Notes: a model not told the origin generated them from the letters alone. A stretch of 64,000 nt of DNA from Chitinophagaceae bacterium (GCA_016704325.1 JADJAG010000007.1:248001-312000), one strand, 5' to 3'; shown: positions 17,183 to 27,139, numbered from the stretch's first letter. Made by a program: numbers and translations.

Positions 17183-19330
17183 ATGACAACAGGAAATAAG
17201 AGCAGTAGTAAACAATCCCGTGCAGAGCATGCATTGGTCAATTATTTTTTGCAGGAACAGGAACGCTATGTCTCCTTCAAGCAGCTGAAGAAAAAGTTTT
17301 CCAGCCGATTTCATAAAGATGATCTGTACAAATCAGTACAGTCATTGCTGGAATCAGGATTTCTGCAGCAGCGGGGAAGCCAATTCCGTCACCTCACCGG
17401 GAGCGTCAGGTCTGAAACGATTTCAGATGCTTCCAACTTGCTGGAAGGAATAATAGAGATCACTTCAGCGGGTCACGGATATGTTGTTTCACCCGACAGT
17501 GAACAGGACATCTGGGTAAACCGTGATTCCCTGAATACTGCATTTGATGGAGACAAGGTGCGGATAGCCTTGATGAAACGTAGCCGGAAAAAGCCGGAAG
17601 GCCGGGTGGTGGAAATTTTAGCGCGTGCAAGAGATACTTTCATTGGAACCCTTGAACCAATTGGCGGCAGATTGTTTTTCATTCCTGATCAAAAGAATGC
17701 TGCTGTTGACTTTATTATTCCGCAGGATAAAGCAGGCGAGGGTAAAAAAGGTGAAAAGGTGGTTGTCCGGTTAACATCCTGGGAGAAAGGCACAGCAAAT
17801 CCTTATGGTGAAGTAATCAGGGTGTTGGGCAAAGTAGGTGCCAATGAAACGGAGATGCAATCCATCCTGTTGGAGAATGGTTTCCGCCTCGAATTTCCGG
17901 ATGATGTAATGCGAGAAACAGATTCCTATCCGGATCTTATTCCGGAAGAAGAAGCTTTGCTGCGCAAAGATTTTCGGAAAGTACTTACGTTTACCATAGA
18001 TCCGGAAGATGCAAAGGATTTTGACGACGCCATTTCATTTCGTGAAGTAAAAAAGGGCCTGTATGAAGTTGGTGTACACATCGCAGATGTAACGCATTAT
18101 GTGAAGCCGGAATCGGCACTCGACAAGGAAGCATTGCTGCGGGCTACTTCTGTTTACCTCGTAGATCGCTGCGTGCCCATGTTACATGAGAAATTATCAA
18201 ATGGCATTTGTTCATTATCACCGGGAACTGATAAATTATGTTTTTCAGCAGTGTTTGAAATGGATGATGAGGGTCAGGTAGAAAGTGAATGGTTTGGTAA
18301 GACCATTATACATTCCGGCCGCAGATACTCCTATGAAGATGCGCAGGAAGTGCTGGATGGCAAGGCGGATGATTTCTCTGACGCATTGTTAAAGCTAAAT
18401 CTTATCGCAAAACAATTGCGTGATCAGCGATTCAAAAATGGGGCTATAAATTTTGAAACCATTGAAGTTAAGTTTCGATTGGATGAGCATGCAAATCCAA
18501 TAGATGTTTTTGTGAAGGAACGAAAAGATGCGCACCTCCTGATTGAGGATTTTATGTTGCTCGCCAACAGGAAGGTAGCTGAGTTTGTTGGAAAACGTAA
18601 GGGTAAGGAAATACCATTTGTTTACAGAGTACATGACTTGCCTGACGATGAGAAACTGAATAATTTTTCTGAGTTTGCACAACTCTTTGGCTATAAGCTC
18701 AATTTCAGTACTCCGAAACATACTGCACATTCATTTAATAAGATGATGGAGAAAATAAAGGGCAAGCCGGAACAATATATGCTGGAAACGCTTGCTATCA
18801 GAACCATGGCCAAAGCAATTTATACCACTAAAAATATTGGCCACTATGGTTTGTCCTTTGAGTATTATACGCACTTTACTTCCCCTATAAGACGTTACCC
18901 GGATATGATGTCACATAGAATCCTGGAACAGGTATTACGTAGTGACAAAGTAAGTGATCATCAGCTGGAAACTAAATGCAATCATTGCTCGGAAATGGAA
19001 CGAAGTGCAGCCGATGCGGAAAGAACTTCAGTTAAGCTCAAACAGGTTGCCTTTATGGATCAGCGGATAGGAGAGGTATTCAATGGTTTTATTTCAGGGG
19101 TGGCTGAATGGGGCATTTTTGTAATTACGGAAGGTTCTTATTGTGAAGGGCTGGTACGGATGGACTCCATCAGGAGCGATTTTTTTGTTTACGATCAGAA
19201 AAAACATTGTGCAAAAGGAATGCGCACAGGTAAAAAATTTCAATTGGGTGATAAGGTTCAGGTGAAATTATTGAAGACCAACCTGGCAAAAAGAATGATT
19301 GATTTTTTATTGGTTGAAACACACGAGTAA
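17183..19330 (+). CDS. rnr: Ribonuclease R
   Basis: This is a 715-residue 3'-5' exoribonuclease of the RNB family. Domains in order: an N-terminal helix-turn-helix-like segment (KQLKKKFSSRFHKDDLYKSVQSLLESGFL), two cold-shock/OB domains (about 85-240), the RNB catalytic domain starting near DPEDAKDFDDA (273-283, with the magnesium-binding aspartates), the HYGLSFEYYTHFTSPIRRYPDM block, and a C-terminal S1 domain (about 625-705). The frame is open upstream to a TTG at 17087, but those 32 codons lack family similarity and contain the promoter box, so ATG 17183 is preferred. The known role of the family is degradation of structured RNA and rRNA quality control. Confidence 0.93.
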   Translation: MTTGNKSSSKQSRAEHALVNYFLQEQERYVSFKQLKKKFSSRFHKDDLYKSVQSLLESGFLQQRGSQFRHLTGSVRSETISDASNLLEGIIEITSAGHGYVVSPDSEQDIWVNRDSLNTAFDGDKVRIALMKRSRKKPEGRVVEILARARDTFIGTLEPIGGRLFFIPDQKNAAVDFIIPQDKAGEGKKGEKVVVRLTSWEKGTANPYGEVIRVLGKVGANETEMQSILLENGFRLEFPDDVMRETDSYPDLIPEEEALLRKDFRKVLTFTIDPEDAKDFDDAISFREVKKGLYEVGVHIADVTHYVKPESALDKEALLRATSVYLVDRCVPMLHEKLSNGICSLSPGTDKLCFSAVFEMDDEGQVESEWFGKTIIHSGRRYSYEDAQEVLDGKADDFSDALLKLNLIAKQLRDQRFKNGAINFETIEVKFRLDEHANPIDVFVKERKDAHLLIEDFMLLANRKVAEFVGKRKGKEIPFVYRVHDLPDDEKLNNFSEFAQLFGYKLNFSTPKHTAHSFNKMMEKIKGKPEQYMLETLAIRTMAKAIYTTKNIGHYGLSFEYYTHFTSPIRRYPDMMSHRILEQVLRSDKVSDHQLETKCNHCSEMERSAADAERTSVKLKQVAFMDQRIGEVFNGFISGVAEWGIFVITEGSYCEGLVRMDSIRSDFFVYDQKKHCAKGMRTGKKFQLGDKVQVKLLKTNLAKRMIDFLLVETHE

Positions 19331-19389
19331 GCATTACTTGTTACAGCAAACGGTGTTTAAGTGATATTGGATTACATGCAAGCATACCT

Positions 19390-20364
19390 ATGAGGAGTAT
19401 AGTTGAATTACAACAATTGTTTAATGCCAACCTGAAAGCGCAGGAGTTTCAGGGTACGCCCCGTGAACTCTATGAGCCATTCACCTATATGCTGGATTTG
19501 GGTGGTAAAAGAATGAGGCCGGTATTATTGTTACATGCCTGCGAACTTTTTGGCAAAGATGCCATGCTGGCCATGCCGCAGGCGCTTGCTGTCGAACTCT
19601 TTCATAATTTCTCGCTGATTCATGATGATATCATGGACCTTGCGCCTATAAGGCGTGGCGTACCCACTGTGCATAAAAAATTTAATCAAACCATTGCCAT
19701 ATTATCTGGCGATGCAATGCTGGTGGTAGCCTACAAATACCTGGTGCAGGCTGATCAGGCGCTGCTGGCCGGATTACTGAATGTATTTAATAATTGTGCG
19801 ATCAAAGTATGTGAAGGTCAGCAACTCGATATGAATTTTGAAAAGTATGCCGAACTGAATGTAGCCGATTACCTCAATATGATTGAGTTAAAGACCGCTA
19901 CACTTATTGCAGCCTCTCTTCAGCTAGGTGCCATGATAGCCGGTGCCGGTATACACGATGCAGCACACCTCTATAATTTTGGAAAGCAGCTGGGTATTTC
20001 TTTTCAATTGAAAGATGATTGGCTTGACAGTTTTGGAAATACACAAAAAGTGGGAAAGCAAACGGGTGGTGATATCATTCAAAACAAAAAAACTTTTCTC
20101 CTGGTTGAAGCATTGAATTGCAGTGATGCGGAAACCAAAAGGCAATTGGAATATTGGTATCAGCCCGGGCAGTTCAATCACGAAGAAAAAGTAGCTGCAG
20201 TGTTGCAATTGTTCAATAAATCAGGAATCAGCGAAAGAACACAGCAGGCAACTAATTGGTATTTTGAGGAGGCATTGAAGCACCTGGAACAACTGGCGTT
20301 GCCATCAAAAGATAAGGATGTGCTGGAAACATGGGCGCGTCAAATACTGGACAGGGATTACTAA
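19390..20364 (+). CDS. Polyprenyl diphosphate synthase (trans-isoprenyl)
   Basis: This 324-residue trans-prenyltransferase condenses isopentenyl diphosphate onto an allylic primer. The first aspartate-rich motif is DDIMD (79-83) within FSLIHDDIMD, followed by RRGVPTVH. The second, DDWLD, lies within ISFQLKDDWLDSFGN near residue 205, followed by the conserved GKQTGGDI and a K-K-T-F-L stretch. GGKRMRPVL near residue 38 binds the homoallylic substrate. Product length cannot be read with confidence: a short (C15-C20) or longer chain is possible. It starts 59 bp after rnr on the same strand. Confidence 0.9.
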   Translation: MRSIVELQQLFNANLKAQEFQGTPRELYEPFTYMLDLGGKRMRPVLLLHACELFGKDAMLAMPQALAVELFHNFSLIHDDIMDLAPIRRGVPTVHKKFNQTIAILSGDAMLVVAYKYLVQADQALLAGLLNVFNNCAIKVCEGQQLDMNFEKYAELNVADYLNMIELKTATLIAASLQLGAMIAGAGIHDAAHLYNFGKQLGISFQLKDDWLDSFGNTQKVGKQTGGDIIQNKKTFLLVEALNCSDAETKRQLEYWYQPGQFNHEEKVAAVLQLFNKSGISERTQQATNWYFEEALKHLEQLALPSKDKDVLETWARQILDRDY

Positions 20365-20401
20365 CCCGGATTTTTAGATTGGATCCTGTAAAATGGTCAC
20401 A

Positions 20402-21910
20402 TTAGTTCCAACCTTGTTTTTTAGAAGTCATCCGGCTAAGTATGATGCTCCAGATATCTTCATAAGGAATAATTTCCATGGTCTCATTTTCCGTTAGATG
20501 ACCATACTTTGATTCAGTGAGTTTTTTCAAATAGGGTGCTGCTTTTGCTTTCACTTTCTCCGGTTTAAAATGGCAATTGATCAGTTGACGCAGCATTTTT
20601 ATGAATATGCTGGTCCGAACCGACTTTTTACCCGACAGGTAACGGGATGAAAATATTCTCAGTGATTCAATATTTTTTTCAATACGGTCTTCATCTCCAC
20701 GATCAATCATAAATAATAACTGTGCGATCAGGATGGCAGGATAGAGGCCACCTTTGTCTTTGGAATAGATCGGAACCTCATTAATAAATTTTAGAATTTT
20801 AAATTCTTTTCCTTTGGTTTTTGCAGGCATAACGTAATGGAGATATGCTTCGTAAATCTTCCATTCTTCCGATTTTTCATCTGACAGATATTGAAAGCGC
20901 TGATGCCCTGTAGCCTGTTCAAATATTTCAGCGGCCTGTTTGTGTTTACCGGCATGCATTGCCAGCATAAAATAATTTTGCAACACCACAAACCAGTTGT
21001 TACTTCCCTGCGTATAGAACTTCAGTGCTTCATCCGCATTTTGTTTACCGTTTTTATAATCGTTCAGGTAGAGACAACAAACCATTTTGAGTAAGGCAAT
21101 TTCGCCTTCGCGGGAAGCTAACCGGTAGCGGCTATTCTTTTTCAGAAAAACCTGTAACCGGTTGCAGAGGTTTAATGTGAGCCTGTAATTGCCGATAACC
21201 TGGTAATACAATAATCCGATGCGGTAATGCAGCAGGTGAAGGTGAAAGCTTTGTTGGTATTTCGACAGTTCCTTGCTTTGATTAAAGTATTCCTTTGCTG
21301 TAGCTGTCAGTTCCTGACTGTAAGATTTACTGCGGGCAACCTGCGACAAAAGCTGTTCATACATATGTTCCGCCTTTGTTTCGGATCGAATTAATTTCAA
21401 CGATACATCTGCGAGGTCGTTGAACTGTTGAAATTCCTGCTTCAATCCCATCATGGAATAGTGATGCCGGAGCATCCTGGCACACAATAAGGTAATTTCA
21501 TTCAGGTCGAATTGCTTTGCCAAAGCTAAGGTGCTTTTTGCCATCGCAATGGCACTGGTACGGGCGCCATGGGTCAGCAATATTTTCGAACAGAAGTAAT
21601 TTCTGTTGCATTGGTAAACCGCTTTCTGATAAGGGGAATCCTGAATTTTTTTGTGATTGAGAAAGAAGAGTGTATTGATAAGTCGTTCTTTCAGGCGACT
21701 TTTCAACATCAGGTACTTCTTGTTCTTAGCAGAGGTTTGGTATAGTTGTAGGGCGGCTTCTTCGTCACTATTAAAGACACCATCTGCAATTCCTTTGAAC
21801 AATTTCAGGTACAGATTTTCCTTGCCGTCCGGTAATCGTTCATCAATCAATTCAATGTTATTGAGCCGTTGCTTTGTTACCAGACCGACCATTTCTTTAA
21901 ATACTTTCAT
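20402..21910 (-). CDS. Conserved hypothetical alpha-helical protein
   Basis: This is a 502-residue soluble protein with no signal peptide. It is almost wholly helical by composition, rich in Lys, Leu and Tyr, with helix pairs resembling tetratricopeptide repeats (for example QNYFMLAMHAGKHKQAAEIFEQA). The N-terminal region EEAALQLYQTSAKNKKYLMLKSRLKERLINTLFFL is the type seen in an uncharacterised Bacteroidota family of about 500 residues. The function is unknown; a scaffolding role is a guess from the fold type. It is convergent with the prenyl synthase, with only 37 bp between the two stops. Confidence 0.7.
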   Translation of the reverse strand: MKVFKEMVGLVTKQRLNNIELIDERLPDGKENLYLKLFKGIADGVFNSDEEAALQLYQTSAKNKKYLMLKSRLKERLINTLFFLNHKKIQDSPYQKAVYQCNRNYFCSKILLTHGARTSAIAMAKSTLALAKQFDLNEITLLCARMLRHHYSMMGLKQEFQQFNDLADVSLKLIRSETKAEHMYEQLLSQVARSKSYSQELTATAKEYFNQSKELSKYQQSFHLHLLHYRIGLLYYQVIGNYRLTLNLCNRLQVFLKKNSRYRLASREGEIALLKMVCCLYLNDYKNGKQNADEALKFYTQGSNNWFVVLQNYFMLAMHAGKHKQAAEIFEQATGHQRFQYLSDEKSEEWKIYEAYLHYVMPAKTKGKEFKILKFINEVPIYSKDKGGLYPAILIAQLLFMIDRGDEDRIEKNIESLRIFSSRYLSGKKSVRTSIFIKMLRQLINCHFKPEKVKAKAAPYLKKLTESKYGHLTENETMEIIPYEDIWSIILSRMTSKKQGWN

Positions 21911-22256
21911 TGTTGGAATTCGCTGAAATGCCTAAAGGTATTGGATTTCAGGGTTTATTCCTACGATAGAAAAACAATTTTCAGGAAGAAAAATGATGTT
22001 ACCCAATGCTATTTTTTGCACGAACTTGAACTTGTTTGCTGTTGTACCTTAGTGCCATGAAACAGCCAAAACCGGTAAACCTTATTGGATATGAGATCGG
22101 GGTATAGGCTTTTTTAATCAATTCCTGCGAGAACAATTTTCGAGGTACTTATTGAGTTTTTCGGGGTTTTCCACACCCGGCAGCCCGTAAATTATTTGAA
22201 TGTTACTATAAGTCAATTTTTGAGGCTTTTTCTGACAATTGTCCTATTATGGCCTG

Positions 22257-22280
22257 AAACCCTTATCCAGTAAGGGTTTT
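22257..22280 (+). terminator. Orphan terminator-like hairpin
   Basis: A 9-bp stem (AAACCCTTA with TAAGGGTTT) and a TCCAG loop end in TTTT. No protein gene lies just upstream. An imperfect -33/-7 pair (TTG 22026-22028, TACCTTAG 22045-22052) lies about 210 bp before it, so a short untranslated RNA is possible but weakly supported. The rest of 21911-22600 shows nothing else I can support. Confidence 0.4.
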
Positions 22281-22602
22281 ATGATGTGTGTGTTTTAGTT
22301 CATGGCGAAAAATAGAGGAATATTTCCCGCTGAATGTTGCGGAAGTTACTATTGTTATTGTGTTGAAACGCAATACAGGAGCATGTTTCAGCCTTATTGA
22401 CCAAATTTATTTGATATAATTGGCTACCCCTTATTTTGTCGTTAAATTTCCTTCGTTGATCTGCCAGCCATTTAACTTTTATTGTGAAACTCAATAGGGA
22501 AGTAGCTTTCAGAATAGGCATTTTTTGCAATGGTTTTGGACTAGTCTCAGCTAATGTTACCAATGGTTCAAGTTTGCACACTTAATTTGCTGGCGATGGG
22601 AC

Positions 22603-22610
22603 TAAATTTG
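22603..22610 (+). promoter_or_regulatory. -7 box TAAATTTG
   Basis: An exact TAnnTTTG lies 38 nt before the ATG of the 48-codon ORF at 22649. The TTTG candidates upstream are at poor spacing (13 or 26 nt). Confidence 0.3.
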
Positions 22611-22648
22611 ATGCATCATAATAACAAGAACTTAAAACCATTAACACC

Positions 22649-22795
22649 ATGTCATCAATTATCTACCAAATCGCACTCGCTTTAAATTTATTGTTGGGAG
22701 GTGGAAACCATCAGCAGGAAGCTGCGCAAATTTACTCGTCGGAAGACTACAAGGTGGTATGCGGCGTAGTGATTATTGACACGGATGAGCTCTAG
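22649..22795 (+). CDS. Possible small protein (48 aa)
   Basis: A short ORF encodes a hydrophobic N-terminal stretch (SSIIYQIALALNLLLGG) followed by a polar segment and ending VVCGVVIIDTDEL. A -7 box precedes it. I do not recognise it. It could be a real small membrane or exported peptide, the remnant of a longer gene, or chance. Confidence 0.3.
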   Translation: MSSIIYQIALALNLLLGGGNHQQEAAQIYSSEDYKVVCGVVIIDTDEL

Positions 22796-22861
22796 TTTTT
22801 AAGCTTGCATTCAAAGTGTTGTTTTATCTAATGATTTGAGTTTAAACACAGAAATGTTTCC

Positions 22862-23152
22862 ATGGTCGACCTGAAAATGAAGTTATCAGAGGAAGTTTGG
22901 CAAAAAGCCACCCTGGCTCCAGATTTGGATCCTGAATATTTTCGACTCGATGAAGAAGGTTCGTTGATCAAAAAGACCGATTTTAACAATGAATCTTCGA
23001 TATATGGATGGTGCTTCTTTCACCTTCGACCCATTTGGGATGGAGGTAATGACGATATCCGCAATCTCAAACCTTTAAACGTGATTAATAAAATCCTGTT
23101 TATGGCAGGTAGCTTTAAACCGCAATTTGCGGAATCAGACTATTGGGATTAG
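22862..23152 (+). CDS. Small HNH-like protein with degenerate active site
   Basis: This 96-residue protein resembles small single-domain HNH proteins of the Bacteroidota. Those start with MKL-x-E-x-W-x-K-A and carry an SxYGWEIDH...GGxDxxxNLxPL core. Here the equivalent is IYGWCFFH (H54), then DGGNDDIRNLKPLN (N68) and N76. The Asp that normally precedes the catalytic His and binds metal is Phe53, so nuclease activity is doubtful. The ATG at 22877 (MKLSEE) is an alternative start closer to the family. There are no zinc-knuckle cysteines. The immediate neighbours are the 48-codon ORF upstream and an oppositely oriented GNAT-like gene. Confidence 0.55.
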   Translation: MVDLKMKLSEEVWQKATLAPDLDPEYFRLDEEGSLIKKTDFNNESSIYGWCFFHLRPIWDGGNDDIRNLKPLNVINKILFMAGSFKPQFAESDYWD

Positions 23153-23249
23153 TATTTTCCTTTGTTGCATTGTTGTTTGATCTGTCATTACAGGAGAAGA
23201 ATTCACTTAATTTGACTACTTGCCGGTTTCTGCTTATAAATAGCCTTGC

Positions 23250-24419
23250 TTATTTTTTCTTCATTGGACTTCTTACATGCCATGATTCACCGGTTTTTTC
23301 GTTGAATGTGTGCGCAAACTGAGCAACCAATTTGTTCACCAGCCATCCACGCAGCCGGTAGTAGCTTGTAAAATATATAGGTTTGCCACCTAACATCGAT
23401 TTCGCTTCTCTTGCCGTTCTGCCTAATTCCACCGCTTTCTTTTTATTGGTAATAGCCATGGCAATACCATCATACATCATATTAAAATAAAGAAGGTATT
23501 GCTCATTCTTAGCATAATCCATACCGATATAGTGGAGTTCCCAGGTTTCTTCGTAGATGAAATGTGAGCTGAATGCCACCAGTTTTTCGCCTTCAAAATA
23601 ACCTGTTAGCTGAAAAGCCTCACCGTAGCTTTTTTTCATCTCCAGAAAATAGGACTTGTCCGGAATTACCAGACGGATGGCTTGTTGCCTTACTACATTA
23701 TAAAACAATTGCTCCAGTTCATCTCCATAGAATTTAATCTCTTCCTCCGCCAGGTTTCTTCGGGCTATAGAGGCAGCGCTTCGTTGAATTTTCCTTACCC
23801 GTTGTGCATACTTATGCTTCAATGCAGCCGTATAATCTGAGAGGCTTTTCCAGGCAGGATTTAGATCCAATTTCATAGTGAGATCTTCCGGCCAGTTTCT
23901 GAAGTTAAACTGCTTTACCCAGGTTGTATCTGTACCGGAACGGCAATCTTTGATTAATATGGCATGCGGTTGTGGTTGAAGCTTTTTATAATAGATTTCC
24001 AACGTGTCAAATAATTCAGTCAGTGACACTTGCCTATCTGCTATATGGATGGCCGGAAAATCAACCCTGAAAAGATTGCCACAGACCAAAATGTGAAAAC
24101 CATTCCTTAATACCATTTTCTCTAAAGGTGCCAGCCAGGCATTGCTCCATAACGGAAACTGGTAGTGCCTGGTGGTGAAGTGAACCAACTGAAAATAGGC
24201 GCATGCAACAGGCTGGGCAATATCATTTTTGTAAAAGAAGAGGTAAGCAAATTCCAGGTCAGCCGGTTTGCATTGCTCTAATGCTAATAAATGCTCAGAT
24301 CGCATGTGGTGCAATTCCGGGAGCAGCTTGTCCCAGTTGGCTGCCTGTTCCTTTAACGATGCATAGACTTTATAAAACAATGAGGCTGGAGATTTGTAGT
24401 CGTGATAGGGACGTTGCAA
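23250..24419 (-). CDS. GNAT-fold acyltransferase-like protein (COG3146/peptidogalycan-type)
   Basis: This 389-residue cytoplasmic protein has a C-terminal half resembling the GNAT-like family annotated as 'peptidogalycan biosynthesis' (COG3146/DUF482) and related FemAB-like proteins. The visible pattern is a LHYIGMDYAKNEQYLLYFNMMYDGI block, then VELGRTAREAKSMLGGKPI. The latter resembles the conserved R-T-x-x-x-A-K-x-x-x-G stretch of that family. The acceptor substrate is unknown. No signal peptide is seen. The gene appears monocistronic. Confidence 0.65.
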   Translation of the reverse strand: MQRPYHDYKSPASLFYKVYASLKEQAANWDKLLPELHHMRSEHLLALEQCKPADLEFAYLFFYKNDIAQPVACAYFQLVHFTTRHYQFPLWSNAWLAPLEKMVLRNGFHILVCGNLFRVDFPAIHIADRQVSLTELFDTLEIYYKKLQPQPHAILIKDCRSGTDTTWVKQFNFRNWPEDLTMKLDLNPAWKSLSDYTAALKHKYAQRVRKIQRSAASIARRNLAEEEIKFYGDELEQLFYNVVRQQAIRLVIPDKSYFLEMKKSYGEAFQLTGYFEGEKLVAFSSHFIYEETWELHYIGMDYAKNEQYLLYFNMMYDGIAMAITNKKKAVELGRTAREAKSMLGGKPIYFTSYYRLRGWLVNKLVAQFAHTFNEKTGESWHVRSPMKKK

Positions 24420-24618
24420 GGTGATAAAAATTTTTTGTAGTCACTAATGTGGTCGGCTCAAATGATTATTGTTACATAATACCCCGATGTGAGCTTAACC
24501 CGGTCAGAATTTGTTTTCAGATGAATTATAGGTTTTTCTACATTGAATTCCATTCTGAGCAATGAAAAGGATGTGTTTGCAATGCCTTTTTATTTATTTT
24601 TAAATCCAAATCCTGCTG

Positions 24619-25755
24619 ATGAATACATACTACCCTGCCTCCATGCCGGCGATGGCTTTTTTATTTTCGTCCTTGGTGTTTGCACATGCATCACATGCGC
24701 AGACTTTCTGTTATCCTGATGGAAATGTGATTATCTATTCTAACTATGATGGTGGTTTTCTGAACATCAATGTAGACGAAGATATTCCCAATCTGAAAAT
24801 AGGAATAACCACCTATGAAAAATGCGAGATTGCCATCAGTGGCCAGTATGCAGGCAATGTTACCGAAGTGATTTATGCAGGGTATAATGGTAGCAACGAC
24901 CATTGTAACCCAACTCCTCCTACCACCAGTATCAGCGGTGCACCCAATGCAACTACTTCAGTTTTGCTTTACCCTCCGGTAACCTGGACGAATCCAAACG
25001 GATATTACTACGTGATTTGTAACTATTCCTGTGATTCGGCTACGGAGCAAGGGGGCTGCAATACTCCGGATCAGATCGTTCATTACTATCTAACTGAGTT
25101 CGGTGGATCACTGTATTATCACTATACACAATATGGTTGCTGGCAGGGAGCATACGATGTTTCAAATGCCGGCAACTGTTGTATTGGTGCTGAGATCCTC
25201 GAACCACAATTTTCTATCAATGCATCATTCAGCACCATCAATGATACATTGTGTATCAAGGATTCACTGTTGTTTTTCAATAATTCGTTCAATTCATTTC
25301 CGGGCGTAACCTATTATACCTGGGATTTCGGAGATGGCTCTCCGACCGAAGTTGCAGTAAATCCTTCGCATATATATGCTACTCCGGGAAATTATACTGT
25401 CACGCTGATTGCTTCAAACAGTGATGGCAGCGCACTCGATACAGCATCAATTGAGTTGACACTGATAAATTGTTTTACCGCATTAAATCATGTATTTGCC
25501 TCCTCAGGAATTCGCTTTTTAAGCAATCCTGTTTCATCAACATGTTGTTTGGTTATGGAATCACGTACTAGTGCTGATGCATCATTTCGCTTGTATGATT
25601 TGCTGGGAAACCCGGTTATTGAAGACATTATTCCCGGAGCGGTGAAAGAGTGGTGCGTGAGTAAACCGATGGATCAATTGCCCAATGGCCTTTACTATGC
25701 CATTGTTTCGATTGATGGAGAAAGCCATGGTAGCAAGATTGTTTTGCAACATTAA
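24619..25755 (+). CDS. Secreted PKD-domain protein with T9SS sorting domain
   Basis: This is a 378-residue exported protein. A signal peptide covers residues 1-27 (ending HASHAQ). A cysteine-rich N-terminal region (about 28-195) contains many Tyr/Gly/Asn residues and no domain I recognise. A PKD domain follows at about 200-290 (YYTWDFGDGSPTEV ... HIYATPGNYTVTLIASN), and the T9SS sorting domain closes the protein (about 300-378; SNPVSSTC ... LPNGLYYAIVSID). It is probably cell-surface or released. The N-terminal domain may be the functional part. Confidence 0.8.
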   Translation: MNTYYPASMPAMAFLFSSLVFAHASHAQTFCYPDGNVIIYSNYDGGFLNINVDEDIPNLKIGITTYEKCEIAISGQYAGNVTEVIYAGYNGSNDHCNPTPPTTSISGAPNATTSVLLYPPVTWTNPNGYYYVICNYSCDSATEQGGCNTPDQIVHYYLTEFGGSLYYHYTQYGCWQGAYDVSNAGNCCIGAEILEPQFSINASFSTINDTLCIKDSLLFFNNSFNSFPGVTYYTWDFGDGSPTEVAVNPSHIYATPGNYTVTLIASNSDGSALDTASIELTLINCFTALNHVFASSGIRFLSNPVSSTCCLVMESRTSADASFRLYDLLGNPVIEDIIPGAVKEWCVSKPMDQLPNGLYYAIVSIDGESHGSKIVLQH

Positions 25756-25770
25756 TAACCACAAAATAGA

Positions 25771-25799
25771 ACCACCCATCCAAAAAATGAATGGGTGGT
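25771..25799. terminator. Hairpin between convergent genes
   Basis: A 9-bp stem (ACCACCCAT with ATGGGTGGT) and an 11-nt A-rich loop lie between the PKD gene and the LVIVD lipoprotein gene. No strong T tract follows. Confidence 0.5.
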
Positions 25800-25861
25800 A
25801 TACAAAATGACATTACAGTAAACCCTTTCCTGGAGTCAGAGGGGCTTTAGGAATTCTCTGC

Positions 25862-27139
25862 TTAGTTTCCTATGCTTAAATGACTCAACTGTATTAATTC
25901 ACCTGAACTATAGTCAAACTGATACAAGCCATTGGTGGATAGCAGCAATAACAATCCTCCTAATGGAATTACATCCCTGGTTTCACCGGCCGAAACAGTT
26001 TGTTTGATTTCTATTGTCAATGGATTTTGAGCATCCATCCTTCTTAATCCTGCATTATCATCACAGACGAAAAGATGTGCTCCATCAATACCCAGTCCAA
26101 ATGGATGTGTTAGCGGTACAATTGCTTTCAGAACAGGGCTCTTCAGGTTGCTGATATCAATTACTTCCAACTCATTGGTAAATCCCTGGCAGGTAGTACC
26201 GTTTCGTAAGGTAGCATAAGCATAATTGCCCTGAACTACTACAGGATCGCAACTGCTTACATGCGACAACTCAGAGACAAACACAGGGTTGGATGGATTA
26301 GCATTATCATAAATGGATACACCGGTTGTAGAACCTATAAACAGGTAATGATCATAAGGAAAGATCGTTTCGATGTTCCATGGCATTTGAACAGAATTGG
26401 ACATATCCGGTGCAGCGGCATTACTGATATCAAATAGTTTCATCGAAGCATTGTCAAGGCAATAGAGGAATTCGTTATAAATAGCGAACCTTGCAAGAGA
26501 GCCTGCAACGCCAATTCCGGGAGTTACAGCAGCGGAATTTCCGGAAGAAGTACCCCCGGAAAAACTGGACACAAAGGCATCTTCAAAGGCGCTGACTGCA
26601 TACATACTGCCACAGTTCTGCTCTACCGTAGTATCCATAATATTCCAGCCCGTTACAACACCTTGTATAGGATCTGCAGTCCAGCCATTGGCAAAAACCC
26701 GGTCAGGAAAAACATTTTGATTCCTCGAGGTTTCCTTCACATTTAATGGATCAGTGATGTCAATGGCTACAAGGTCGATGTAGCTGTCGGTGTATAGAAT
26801 ATTGTCCCGGATAGCTATATCAAGGCAGCCGGGAACATTGATGAAGGCCTTAATTTGCGGATTCGAGGGATCGCTGTTATCAATTATATGAATCCCTTTG
26901 TCAATTTCACTTACAAAAAGGTAAGGTGCCTTGTAATAGATTTTTCCTACTGAATTGAGTTCAGAGGCAGGAAGAGATTTAACAGCGCTGCGAAGTTCAT
27001 CATAGCCCATATATATTGGCTTGTACAATTTATAGGTGTAGATTTTTGTACAGGAATCTTTAAGGCAACTGCTGAAAAGCAAACTAGTGATTGCTAAAAC
27101 ACAAAGTGCCTGCAACGACCTGGGGATGTTGGTTGTCAT
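25862..27139 (-). CDS. LVIVD-repeat lipoprotein
   Basis: This 425-residue lipoprotein has a lipobox LLFSSC near residue 24. Repeated LVIVD-type blades follow, recognisable as x-I-H-I-I-D-x-S-D-P-S-N-P, L-V-A-I-D-I-T-D-P, L-F-D-I-S-N-A-A-A-P, S-I-Y-D-N-A-N-P and V-I-D-I-S-N-L-K-S-P, which together suggest a beta-propeller. These proteins are common at the surface of Bacteroidota; their function is not established. It is transcribed divergently from the 27203 gene, and a TAnnTTTG box for this strand is at 27189-27196. Confidence 0.85.
   Translation of the reverse strand: MTTNIPRSLQALCVLAITSLLFSSCLKDSCTKIYTYKLYKPIYMGYDELRSAVKSLPASELNSVGKIYYKAPYLFVSEIDKGIHIIDNSDPSNPQIKAFINVPGCLDIAIRDNILYTDSYIDLVAIDITDPLNVKETSRNQNVFPDRVFANGWTADPIQGVVTGWNIMDTTVEQNCGSMYAVSAFEDAFVSSFSGGTSSGNSAAVTPGIGVAGSLARFAIYNEFLYCLDNASMKLFDISNAAAPDMSNSVQMPWNIETIFPYDHYLFIGSTTGVSIYDNANPSNPVFVSELSHVSSCDPVVVQGNYAYATLRNGTTCQGFTNELEVIDISNLKSPVLKAIVPLTHPFGLGIDGAHLFVCDDNAGLRRMDAQNPLTIEIKQTVSAGETRDVIPLGGLLLLLSTNGLYQFDYSSGELIQLSHLSIGN

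Noticed and set aside
22057..22107. 16-codon ORF (MKQPKPVNLIGYEIGV)
   Set aside because: It is too short and unsupported; it could be a leader peptide or chance, with no downstream gene to regulate.
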